From Margaritispora aquatica (Eukaryota; Ascomycota; Leotiomycetes; Helotiales; Discinellaceae): DNA of 64,000 bases. A program made the position numbers and the translations under genes. Below are positions 26,109 through 38,179 of the stretch, piece after piece. Position 1 is the stretch's first letter. Every line of letters starts with the position of its first letter. The notes beneath the pieces are model-generated. The model saw only the letters and a list, made by a program, of their open reading frames with translations, was not told the DNA's origin and made no database searches. The stretch is taken from NCBI GenBank assembly GCA_007644065.1, contig VJWN01000006.1:1821330-1885329 (forward strand). Direction: 5' to 3'.

Positions 26109-29100
26109 ATGGCTCGACCATTTCCGAATACGTTTGAGAAGGATTCTCCCATGTCAGCCTATCCATTTATTCCACCCTGTTCATAGCTTTGAATAATCTA
26201 CTAATCATGATATCAGGACCCCACAATCTGCCACATCCAACATATCATACCAAACCAATGTGAGCAGGCAAAAGACGAAGAAATGGGCAGAAGCAAAGAA
26301 AGTAGACTATGGAGGCGATGATTGGGGCGACGATGATGGATACGACTATGATCCTCCTCCCCCACCTCCTGCTGCCTCAAAACCCACTGGATTACGGCAA
26401 CAAGGTCAAGCAGCAGCATCCGGAAATGTGGGATCTATGTCTGGAGAGAGTGGTAAAAGATATGGAGATCTGCCACCAGTACCTGGACCAAGTGGCCATA
26501 ACCGCACGCATTCATTTGATGCTGACGACGAGAAGAGGAACTTCTCTAGTAGTACGGTGCGACAGCCATCACCTCCAAGAGGCAATGCTCCAGCGACTCG
26601 ATTTTCTCAGATTACCGGGGTATCAACTCTTCGAAACTCAAGCGGTCCCCCAGTACTCTCAATATCCACCCTGCAGCCTGCCCAAGATGTACCGCAACAG
26701 AATCCAGTCATGCCCGAGGTGGAGCCCTTTCCCCAAACTCAAGCTTTGCCAGGGGAGACGCCTTCGATTACTTCTCCGAGTTCAGACTTGGTGACGCCTT
26801 CAACTGCCAGTGATTATCATGCGCGACGTGACTATTCGCCGTCCGCAGTTGTGCCCCCTCTGACCACCCGAGGTCCACAGAGTGCGGTTGAATCAACCTC
26901 TACCAGATTTCCCGCTCGCAAGAGCAGTTTAAGTCAATCCACAGGACCACCATTGGAGGAAATCATGCATGGCTCGGTTGAGCTGCCCGCATCGAAATCA
27001 TGGACTGGCTCAACTGCTCGCGAATCATCACCCGGTGCTTCATCTCGTTCGCTAGTTTCCTCCCCAGGCAAGGCTTTGCCATTCATCCGCCCCGCGGACA
27101 TCTACAAGAGGAGGATGGAAGAGGAACGGGAGAAGGAGCGTCAATCGCTGGAGTCAACTCGCCCAAGCATGGATTCAATGACAGACCCAAGGCAAATTGA
27201 GGGTTCCACCATACATCAGCTCCGACACAAGACCAGCTCGGAAAGCCTAGGCGCGAAAAGAAGGATGAGCAATGATGCCGAGGACGTAGATTCTGGTCGA
27301 CGCCTAATGCCAATGCTCGACACGGTCACAGAGAGGAAGAGCGAGTATGGATTTGACGGAGTCGACATTACGAAGGCAATACCGCAGGCAACGACAGATA
27401 TCACGAAAGAACCTATTCAATCTGATAACGACAAGACTGAAACAGGGCTCAGACTCTCATCCAGCCCTAAACTACCTGATCTTAACCGAATATCTGGGTT
27501 TGGTATGGACATGTTTATCCAGCCAAGCCGATCCTCTACCAGTGATACTGAAGCGATTTCTACAAACGTGCCCAGTACCCATAGCTCCTCAGCCAATGAT
27601 CCAGATTCCTCCTTGAAATCGCAACCCTCCATCGGCTTCAGATCTGTTGTCAATCAAGCATTTGATACTCCTGTTCCCCAAACACCTGCATCTAGCGGCG
27701 TGAAACGGACTGATAGCGAAAGCACTGGCACAACGGGAATTTCTCCAATCATAAGCAGAGCCCCGAGTAGTGCTGTTGCTGGATCACGTCAACCAGAGAT
27801 GTCTATCTTGGAAGTTGTGAATGAGCCCAATTCTCCAGAAAGCTCTCATGCGGTGACCGTCGAGAAAATTGGAGAAGATATCCCAGGCTTCAAATTGGGC
27901 CATCGTCGGAATATCAGCGCTCCTAGCCCCGGTAACAGTCCGGCTCGTACACCAGATCTTGGAATGTCGCCTCCGGCCTTGACCAGTCATGTTGCAGAGG
28001 TTGATGTAGCGTCACCGGACGAGCCTTCAGCAGTTCAAGCTGATAGTATTCATGCTCCTCGCCCAGATGCTGGTCGAGAGGCAAGTTTCCGACCTTCACT
28101 TCCTGGGGCTTGGACTTCTTACGCCACGACAACAGAGGCGCCATCTCGATCCATTAGCCGCAAACAAACTCCAATACAAGCTTCACAGGATTTACAGGAA
28201 GAAGATCTAACGCCAACTACCACAAAACAGTCTTTACCAGAGTCAGCTCTTGAGGCGACTCTGGTAAGTGCCACCATGCCTGGAGCTGCTGGAGCAACTA
28301 TGGGAAAGCACGATCCATCAGAGCCTATGCCTCCCCCAGCTTTTGAAGATACCAAATATGTAACAGCCCCAGAATCATTAAAAAGTGTCTATTCGGCAGC
28401 AGCTCTTGACCCGAGAGTGTTTCCTCCACTGGAGAAGGCGCCACCGGAGACGCAACTTCGACCTGATATCGTGAATCGCAGTATTTCGAATGACTCCAAC
28501 GCAGCCCCGACCCCACCTCCAAAAGACACCCCAAAGATGGAATCACTGCCGAGCAAGGCTGGATACTTCCCAACCCTCGTAGCACCTGTGGGAAATGTTT
28601 CTACTCAAGAGGAGGACGACGACGAGTCGGATGGTGAATGGGATTCCCCAACACGGGAAGCTTTGCCAGTCCTCAACACAGGCACTCCTCCCTCAGATGA
28701 TGAAAATGAAAGGTTGCGAGAAGAGATCGTCAAAAGTCTAAGCCCTCGACCTTCGGATGCGACACGTAAAGAAGAAACTCTGATTCCAGAGCCGCTGAAA
28801 GATAATACGTATGTAACAACAGCAGGGAGAGAAAGCGCATACCTACCATCCGAGCTATACGACAACTACTTATCATCGGCCGATGAGGGTCAGACACCTC
28901 CCGCTGTCATCACAGAATCGTCACACGTACCTGGACTTCAACACGCAGAATCGGTGATGGAGCCGATCTTCGAGAACAAGTCAATCCCTGCCGAAGTTGC
29001 ACCTTTGAGCCCTCAGCGATTGCAACCCTCCTTGGAACCACCTCGTCCAGCTCTACAGAATAGATTTTCGTGGGAAAAAAGTTCTGAGAATCTCCCATTG

Positions 29101-32100
29101 GGTGGGCAGCCTTCTAACACCCATGAAGATATTGTGAGCGAGCTTCCAGGGCCAGACGTGACCCTTCCGATTGAACTGGATGTTTCAACATCTATCCCCA
29201 ATCCTGTTCCATCGAAAATTGAAGGTGATGTGAGAGCCCGTGATCCGGAAACAGAAGAGTTGGGGGGCGAGTCCACACATGGGAAAGCTGTGGGTATGAA
29301 TGGTGCAATCGTAGGCGGCTCTGCTGCTATCGCTGCCGCAGCTGCCTATGCTCACCATCAGCCGGCGCGTCGATTGTCTCTGGCAGAAGAGAAGGATCCT
29401 ACGGTCACTTCAACCACCTATCCTGTTTCACCAACCCCTCCTGAAGATGAGCATCCAGCCCGCTCATCTCAACCTTATATGCCACCACTATCAACAGTCT
29501 CACTGGCACAGACAGCTCCTAGCACTGTCTCTCCTGTTGATACTCCAACCCAGCAAAACTTTCCACCCGCAACCAAATTGATTGCTTTCAAGGAGATCAT
29601 GGCAATCTCTGCCCCAGAACAGCGTATACAGACTTTCAATACTACGCGGCAATATTGGGCATCGATCGATCCTGGTCTCAATGACTGGATGGTGAGACTT
29701 CAGGGACAGTATCCAGAACACGCCGATGCGACGGGAAGTTGGGGTGGTCCAAATGCCGGGACTGGCTCTGGTTCAACAAGAATGAAGTTCCCAAAAGTTA
29801 CTAGTTCAGCGCCGCCTCTTCAGCAGCCGTACTACCAGCAGTATCTGAATGCGAGCTCGCCAACCACAACAAGTCCTTCCACTCCAACAGCCGCAGGTCC
29901 TAGTCCAGGACAAAGCTTTCAGCCTACGGCTCCACAACAGGGATTCAATGCTTCGGGCAGCAGCAAGCTCACTACTCAGCAGGTACAGGCAAAGGGAAAG
30001 GAGTTTCTTCATACAGCAGGAATATTTGGTGGAAAGGCAGGCAAAGCAGGCAAAGGTTTACTTGCAAAGGGAAAGAACAAATTTCGAGGGTCAGGAGGAG
30101 GAGACAAGGTAGATTGACATCTCCTTTCCGGCTGAAGCGCATGTGGCGATAGGGCATATTCATGTTTGATTTACTTTCCTGTGTTTTCAGACTAATCGTC
30201 GCGCGTACCTTGTTTTGTCCATTGTCAGATGTCATCCTGCTTAGCAGGCTGTGTACGACTAGGGATAATTTCAACCTTTTCTTCACTTCTTCCCCTTGCA
30301 CTGTGCTCTGCTCGGTTTGAACTGTTACTAAGTTTTGAAGTCACCGCAGACAAGCCCACCTCCACCTTCTAAACCCAAGACTGAACGCCGATCGTCTTGG
30401 GGATTCCCATTAGGACTAAACCGGTCTTCCAATCGAAATGATTCTTCATCGCGACTTTCAAAAGATAGTACCCCTCCCCCAACATTCCAGCGTTCTCGAG
30501 CTGCGACTACGACGTCTTGGGATTCATCACCTGCCCAAGGAATGTCATCGCAGCCTGTAGGCCAATCACAATTAGATGGTACCATGAGTGGGGCTCTTCC
30601 ATTTGAACATCAACAAACACACTCACACTCACAACCACAATCACAACAGCAATACCAACCGCCAATGACTCCAAACACCATTCGTGGTGTGACTGAAGGA
30701 CCGTTACCTTTGTCTCAGTCCATTATGAAGCCAGTTCCTGACCATGACACTGTGTCGGAGATCACTGAAGATGAAGAAGACGCACTTCCAGTACCTGCTC
30801 CCATTGGCAAGGCCCAGCCCTCATGGGACCCCTTTAATGCAGCACCAATCTCAGAAGAAGGCAGCCAGGTGGATGAATCCATAAAACCAGGCCCAGCACC
30901 TACCGAGATCCATTTAACTCGGCCATCTTTAGCCGTTCCAGCAGAGGCTGCGGCGAGAAGTGAGCGTTCCAACAGTGACGAGACTCGTTTCTACGATGCT
31001 GCTGAAGAGCCAGCAGAGAGTAGTGATTGGGTCATGGTATCTGCCGATCATGATTCTAAGGAGACATTATCAAAAGAAGAACCAGTTTTGCTTTCGAAAG
31101 ATGAGAACTTGAATGGGTTAGAGGCACCTCAAACAGTCACAACCTCGGAGCCAGAAAATCCATCTGGAGATCAACATACACCGGAGCTGGAGATTCCAAA
31201 GCCATTGGCGTCTCCAACGACAAGCATCATCAATCGACCACGAGGTAGCAGTTACGATTACCCTTTACCTGTCGCATCGCCATCCGCATCAAGATTCTCG
31301 GCAAATAGCCCAACACCTGCTCAGACGACAGCGACTAGTACTCGTATCAGCAGTAATATACCGCCCCCCGTGTTCAAACTGTCTCAGCTAGCTACGGTGC
31401 CAGTGACAACAGAACCTTCCCCACAAGAATTAGAAAGGCAGAATGCAGCCTCATCGTTCTTGCCACCAATCCGCCGCACATCTACTTTCGGTATTGGGTT
31501 TGGTTCCCGTCATCCCAAACCTCGCTTCCCACTTGATGAAGGGGATGAAGTGATTTCTGCCCCAGAAGCACAAATCCAGCCTCAACAGATTAACCGAGAA
31601 ACACCTGCTCCTGATCCTGTAGTTTCTCCTATCGAACCAAAACCATCACAAGCGCATGACCAGGTCTTATCGAATGCTCCTGATGTTGTCCCAATTCAGA
31701 ATCTTCCTCCCAACGGACCAGCTAGCGAGAAGCGCGGAACGGATCCACAGTCTCCACCTAAAGCCCAATCACAACAACGCACTCAGCAAGGACCTATGTG
31801 GACTACGAGACCTCCGCTTCCTCCTGACGGTGCTTCCAATCGTAATCAACAAGTGGCCCCAATACAAGCTCAGCGAATGCCTATTTCCCCTCCAAGGGGA
31901 GCAGATATCTTGCAACAGCCTGAGTTCAGAGAATCACATGTTGAGTGGCGCCCCAATCGACCAAAAGCCGGACCAGCAGCGGCCACAACATCTCCTTCGT
32001 ACTTAAAAGAAATGGGTCTGCCCCCACCACGCAATAATTCTTGGGAACCGGGAGCTGAGCAAGAAATAACGAGGCATGCTCCTGCCCCAGTATCAGACCC

Positions 32101-34969
32101 AGAATATGACGAGAAGCCTGCATGGCCTCAGGCGCCTCCACAGCAAAGGCCTTACGAGCAGCCTCCATCTTCAGCCCAAAGATACCCCGAGCTCTTTAGA
32201 CCTGGCCAAGTTGGCGGGCCAGAGGCACCAAGAGGCAGTGTTGACTTGCCCGCTCATTACTATCAAGCGCCACTATCTCGCACAGCTGCGTTTCTTCCAC
32301 GACAACAAACAAATGAATACCAGCTACCGGGAGTTGGTCCTCCTGAGCCTCCAGCAGCCGGAACATCAAGACGCAACTCTGGCTTCTTCAAGGAGATTGG
32401 AGGGAAGCTCTCAAGGGCATCATCAAGGGAGCGAAGAAGTGCTTCAATTTCTCGTAGGGAGCGTCGAAGCAATTCTATATCTCGAGACCAGCCTTTGTCT
32501 CGAGGTAATGAATATGCAGATTCAATAGCTCCATCTGAGGCTGCCCAAGAACGTCAAAAAAAGAGATCAAGCTTCTTTGGTGGATTGCACAACTCAGGTA
32601 GCGGCATAAATACACCAGCTAGTCGAGAAAGTGTTATTGCTCACCATGCATCATCGCGAGTCGACTTGACAGCTACACCGCCGGCACCCTTGTCTCCAAA
32701 GGTGAGGGAGGAAAAAAAGAAGAGTTTGTTTGCTGGCACACACCTAACTGCACCAAAACCCAAGACTGGTAAAACGGGCAGAGCATCGACTGCTTCCACT
32801 ACAACAGCAGAATCGGCCACGAAGAAAAATCGGTTTTCTGGATTAAGCAGCATTTTTGGGAAATCTAATTCGTCAACTAAAACCTTGACCCAAGCTCAGC
32901 CTCAAGCGACTCGAGAGCTTTCATATGATGAACGACAACCAATTGAGTCACCCCTGCTAAATGCGACGAGACCTAAGGAAAGCAAGCCTCTGACGCCCAA
33001 CATTGACACAAGATCGACGAGTCAGCAGCGAAGTTCATTTGGCACAATGGGCCATGGTGCTGCCACCCCAGCGTCTCCGGGCAAAGACAACAAGCCACGT
33101 CGACCCTCGGCATCTGGTCTGCTGAATGGATTCATGGGTAGAAAGGCAAACACTGATCGCGGTAGCGATGATTCTCGTTCTCAAGGAAGCGTCTCCAATC
33201 GAACCGTGCAGCCAGTACTATTAGCTCAGACCTACTCTGATCTTAACGATGAGTTGCCCGTTTCTTCGAGTCAAGGTCGCCAAGGACAAAATTCTGTAGA
33301 GCAAAGGATTCCTGATCAGCGAACCCGTGAACGTGTAGCAGACCAGCGCGGACAGCAGACTTCTGATCAGCGGATGCGTGATCTCAGTCATCAGCGTCGA
33401 CCAGATCAATCCCAAAATTTTGCAGTCCAATCACCAGAACGGGGACGCCAACCAAGCAAAGAGCAGCGACCACAATATATCGAGCCACAGTACGACAGCG
33501 TACCGATTCCAGGCGGCTATTCTCTTGTTCGCGGCCAAGGAGCAATGAGTGTGCACACAGATTATGATCCCAAAGGTCTCAACCGCATGCAGTACGCCCA
33601 TCCTAACATGTCACAAGATCCACGCTATAATAATCTACCGCAACAACCTCGCTCCCAAGGCGAACAACGCCAGCATCAAGACACAATTTCGAAACAACGC
33701 ATGCCCTCTCAGCAACTCCAGCCAGGCTTCCAAGAAATACCACCACCTTCATTGTCCCAACACAGAGGTCAGCCGAGAAAGCTAGAATTAATCAACATTT
33801 CAACCCTTCAGAACTACCAAGCTCAAAACGTAGGTAATCCTCGTCTGAGCCGTGAAGACCTCCTTGCTCGCTCGCCACCCAAGATTTTGGACGGCCAGCA
33901 GAGACCTTATGAGATTTCTCTCCCAGGTGGCGATGATGATGACGAGGATGAACGTCCTGTTCCTTTACGTAAGGATCCCATAAATTCACACCAATCTCAT
34001 CCAGCTGTCAAAGCCGGACGACCAGGTGCGGTGCTGAGGCTGCAACAGCCTACGTTGAGACATCCTGAGAGTCCAGCTGGGTATCCACTACCTGAAGATA
34101 CTGTTTTCTCGCCCGTGAACCCCGGAGTGAATGATATCCCACCACCACCCCCTCCCAAGTGGCCAAGCCACCTGGATCAACATCAGCATCAAGATTATCA
34201 GCAGAATAGAAATACACGTGGACATGACAGACAGATGTCATTGACGCCAAGTATGAGTACTATGAACCTGGATATGGATCTCGATCGGTCCAACACACGG
34301 CGGACTGCTGTTAGTGCCATTTCTGCATTCTCGCAGCATGATTCTGCTGCTTCGCCTACCCAACCTGCTCCTCAGAGCTCAATGCACCATCATCATAATG
34401 GTGCACTGAGTGTTCCCATCGCTGATGGTCATGGGCATATCATATCTGAAGGGACGAGTGGCAGGCCTAGAGGCAGCAGTATAAGCGAACATTCCCCCAC
34501 GCCACCGAATCTGATGCGTAACGCCTCTGGAGGGACACCTGGGAGCAACAGTGGAGTTGGCGCTTCCGTGCTGAAGGACGAAATTCGAAGGACGGAAGTC
34601 AATGTGCCTATCCGTCCACCCAGTCAAGATGATCTATACAATGCAAGCCCAAGATTGCCAAACCCACGCTTAGACACAAGTGTAGGCACCAATAGCAATG
34701 GCAGTCCTCCAATGACACAGAATACACCTGCGCCGTTTATTAGGTCAAACGCCAATTCAGGTGAAGGTGTTAGAGATGCAAGTTTGAAGGGAAAGCAACC
34801 GCAGGTTCAAGAGGAGAAGATCCATTATGCGGGCGGACAGGGCCAAGGCGTCGGAGGATTATATCCTGGTGGTGATAGTGAGAGTGAGTTGGCAGCGATG
34901 AGTGCGACCAGTTACCCTGGTCAAGAGTGGAATCCTTACGCAGAGGGGGTGTGGGATGATGGTGACTGA
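26109..34969 (+). CDS. Very large, mostly disordered Pro/Ser/Gln-rich protein
   Basis: Model: exons 26109-26152, 26217-30108 and 30341-34969, for 2,854 residues. Exon 1 was found upstream (MARPFPNTFEKDSP) and joins SRQKTKKWAEAKK. The second junction uses AAG|GTAGAT and the acceptor after TACTAAGTTTTGAAG, joining GGGDK to SPQTSPPPPSK. If that intron is kept, translation stops three codons later and gives a 1,314-residue form. The protein is dominated by Pro, Ser, Thr and Gln. It has poly-Pro after an acidic DDDGYDYD stretch near residue 35, and Ala-rich and His-rich patches. One possibly folded segment lies at about 1135-1185 (KLIAFKEIMAISAPEQR and following). A Lys/Gly tail (KAGKAGKGLLAKGK) precedes the junction, and an RS-like block lies near 2000-2040. 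No catalytic domain was recognised. The layout suggests a scaffold or cortical protein, by inference. Two separate genes are less likely, as only about 220 bp separates the parts. Confidence 0.7.
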
Positions 34970-35518
34970 ACATGTTGAGTTCGGGTGGAAGAGTAAGAAA
35001 GCAGTATACCGCACCGAAGTAATGAGTGAACAAACGCAGCAAATCGCAGGCTCGATACAACACAATAATAGACAACAGATACATCGATTATTTCAGGACT
35101 CTAAAAATTTGGAACAATAACCAGCGTCGGAGGGGATGATGTTAATTTGAAAGCAGATGGTGTATATATAAGTGTACGTATGCATATTGTCGCATTGAGA
35201 TTGGAGTTTATTTTAGTTTCGTGTAAAAGACGAGGATACAGTTGGATTTTTTAGTCAATTGAGCGAAGCGATTGGATTGAACTGGTTAAGACGAGCGAAA
35301 TTTGAGCCAGCGCATAATGAAATACCCGGATTATAGCAGACCAGAGCGGACCAGAGCAAAGCGCAGTACAATACAATTTCATTACACCTTAGGAGCGGGG
35401 AAGGTCTAGAGGTGTAGTGTGCGAGAGTTGATTTGATGTGAATTGGCTTGAGATGAACGGAACATATGAGTGCTTTGTGTTGGGACGTGAGTTTGGTACT
35501 TTGCTTCGAGCAAGTGCG

Positions 35519-35522
<4 letters not shown>

Positions 35523-35560
<38 letters not shown>
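35523..35560. repeat. (CT)19 microsatellite
   Basis: Perfect CT dinucleotide array of 38 nt, flanked by GCGCG on the left. Likely length-polymorphic. Confidence 0.95.
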
Positions 35561-35564
<4 letters not shown>

Positions 35565-35783
35565 GGTGTGGATTTTGCGGCTGTTTGTTCAGTCTTTGCT
35601 TTTGTCGTGGGAGAATACAATGAATGAAAGTGGATGTAATGTATTCTTTCGTCTCATTTTCTCTCCATACCATCATCTTGTTCCTGCATCTCTATCCTTT
35701 CCCCACCTTCTTTGCACAAACGAAGCTGTCAAATTCGTCATCCTCAAAGACAGAAATATGGCTGGACAGAAAGTTAGAATATT

Positions 35784-35882
35784 CGCCTTTTTCACAAGTC
35801 TGAAGTTTGGACCTCAGTCCCTTTATCATGGAGCCCTCTTAGAATGGCCAGGTTCAAACTTCAGACTTATGAAAAAAAGGCG
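35784..35882. repeat. Imperfect inverted repeat, about 30-bp arms
   Basis: The left arm 35784-35813 begins CGCCTTTTTCACAAGTCTGA. The right arm 35851-35882 is its reverse complement with a few differences (extra Ts, CA/TA, G/A). The loop is about 37 nt. It could be a small foldback or MITE-like relic, or a hairpin transcript between convergent genes. No target-site duplication is obvious. Confidence 0.75.
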
Positions 35883-36140
35883 AGTAAAGCCTCAAAATAT
35901 GCTCATATGCTGCCTATGTTGGAAGAGTTCACACTTGTAAGACCTGGAAGAGGTTTCCCTTATATACTTGCGACACTTCACTATTTACATCAGATAGGTT
36001 TTGGCGACTGACAAAGATAAATTTGACCGGCCTCACTTTTCTGCTTTCTGATCTCTTTTTGGATTTGCTCTACTTTCTCCACTTTCTCCATGCCAAATAT
36101 TTACTCATGAAATCCGCACTCTATAAGCTCAGCCACTTAC

Positions 36141-37194
36141 TCACACAGAAGGCAACACATACACCCCCGCCTTGATATCGTCCACAATCGTCGCATTTGG
36201 CTTACTATACCTCGAAATCTCCGCACCATACGGCGTCGTGCTCGTCATGAGCCACGAAACCATCGATCCAAATAGCACACTTCCCTTAGGATTGAGATGC
36301 GTGAAGTCAGTTGAGATGCGGTTGTAAGTCGCTGCGTTGGCGGCACCGATGGCGTTGAGGTAGTTGGTCGAGGCGATGTTCAAGTCGATGCACGAGATGT
36401 TAAGCGACGCTGCGACGGCAATGGTTGCAAGGCGCTGGGGCTCGAGGTCTTGAATTACGAGACCCGAGGCGTTATAGTTTCGGCGGGAGATGGACGTCAC
36501 TAGGATCTGGGTGCTGGTCAGATGGATATTGTGAGAGGGCAGAGGAAAAAAGTGAAAAGCAGAGAAATAACAACTTTGTGGGAGGACTAACTGGTATTCC
36601 ACCTGCTGCGATGGCTTCTTTCGCAAGATTCTGCAAGTTTGTGGAGTATTGGGTGATGTTTATGCCGGATGTGGTCTTCTGGTCATTGTGTCCGAACTAT
36701 CACACGTCTTGGTCAGCCTCAACTTTTCATTTTCATTAGATTTTAGCAGACCCGGTGATATGGCACTTACTTGGATGGTCACATAAGGTGTATACTCCTT
36801 GGTTGCTCTCTTCACCGCATCAATCGTATTCGCCCACGCTCCGCCGGATACGAACGATGCAGTCGTGGCTCCATTGTAGCCGAGATCAGTGCCGATTGCG
36901 TGGTTTGTGAGTGTGGAGAGGAAGCCTACTCCCCAGCCTGGAATCCACAGAACAATGTCAGCATTGAGTTCATGAAAGTTTTAAGCTGGAAGGAGAGTGT
37001 GAGTATTGAGACGTACCACCGCCAGCACCAGAATAAGCAGCTGTTGTCGAATCACCAGCAAGGTAGAAAGCAGCTGGCTTCTTTGGAGTGTTCCATCGCT
37101 TATTTTCAACTGATGAATGAGCTGTGGGGATGGCTGAGACGAGGGTTGAGGTCGTTGCAAGTGCAATCATGAGGAGAGTTGAGACTGTCATCAT
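36141..37194 (-). CDS. Rhamnogalacturonan acetylesterase (CE12, SGNH hydrolase)
   Basis: Exons 37194-37017, 36937-36771, 36696-36592 and 36506-36141 give 271 residues. It opens with a signal peptide (LLMIALATTSTLVSA). SGNH blocks are intact: AGDSTTA with the nucleophile serine, GATTASF, FGHNDQ, and DFTHLNPKG with the catalytic Asp and His. This is the CE12 arrangement of Aspergillus rhamnogalacturonan acetylesterase. The enzyme removes acetyl groups from galacturonic acid in the rhamnogalacturonan-I backbone outside the cell, which allows lyases to cut. It is divergent from a rhamnogalacturonan lyase across a shared 985-bp promoter, a strong sign of joint regulation. A TATATATA box lies 76-83 bp upstream of the ATG. 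Four exons is normal for fungal members. Confidence 0.92.
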
Positions 37195-38179
37195 CTTGAG
37201 ATTTGAAGAGATGCAGTCACTTGAGGAGATGGTGGTGAAGATGTGTTTCTTGAGTTATTCTTTTTCTACTATATATACTATTTTCCTGCTGCACATTGTT
37301 CATATGCTAAATGCCTCCGGAGTAGAGGATTTTCCTGCATCTTTCATCGGTCCAGCGGATTTTGGGTTCATTCTTGAGCATCAAGCATGAAGTAAGCCAC
37401 TCCCAGCACATAGGGAGGGAATATGAAAATCTCAAAATGCTTGAATTTCAGGACCATCATTGGGCTTGTTAACCCCACAATCATCGTCATCACATGTTCA
37501 TCTCTTCTCTCATTTGGTGTGTGGATTGTGGAGTACCTACTGTATGGAGTCCGGAGTACATGGTACAGTCTACAGAGTGCGTGGATGTACTGTACATGGG
37601 GATATATGGATAAGTGGATTCCTGTCCTTCGCTCCAGAAATTCCACCTATAATTCGATCCCGCTCCGACCCAATCGCCTCTATTCCACCTCGTCTTGGCA
37701 CATAAACATACACCGAGGTTCCCGGTCCCGAACTGGGATATCATCTATATTCCACTTTATATTGAATATATCCCAATTTATCCCCAGCTCCAAAATAATT
37801 TCGTTAGCCAAAGTTCATCTCGTTACATTACACACCGAACCCGTCACTCCATCCTTGGCCAGGTGGGGTCCCCAGCCCTCCCCGCAGCATCGGTAGATTG
37901 CACCCCGGACACCCTGTTTATTTCGTCCGATGGCACTGGATGAATGCTTCCAGGATGCTCGTCGAGTGCATTCAGCATTGCGAGCGTGGCACATTGCCAA
38001 TTTCTTGGTACCTGGAGCTGAGATGGAAGATGCATGTTGATGCGGTTCTGGAAGATTTCGGTGCAGGTACCGGAGCCATATTTAGTGATAGCATCACCTT
38101 TCATTTTTGAGCTTTCTCCCTCACCCTCATCCTATCTTCTCTTTGGCATTCTTGATCTCTTTGATTGCAATTGGGAAAG
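37195..38179. promoter_or_regulatory. Shared divergent promoter of CE12 and PL4 genes
   Basis: 985 bp between two pectin-degrading genes that point away from each other. TATATATA at 37270-37277 serves the acetylesterase. No open frame is convincing. A common activator site is likely, but I cannot name one from sequence. Confidence 0.55.

Larger units (their letters stand above)
34970..36140. other. Intergenic, convergent 3' ends with repeats
   Basis: Holds a CT microsatellite and an inverted repeat (listed separately). Open frames across the CT tract are artefacts of the repeat. Confidence 0.6.

Noticed and set aside
35255..35676. Frames rich in Arg-Glu or Leu-Ser repeats
   Set aside because: Produced by the CT microsatellite.
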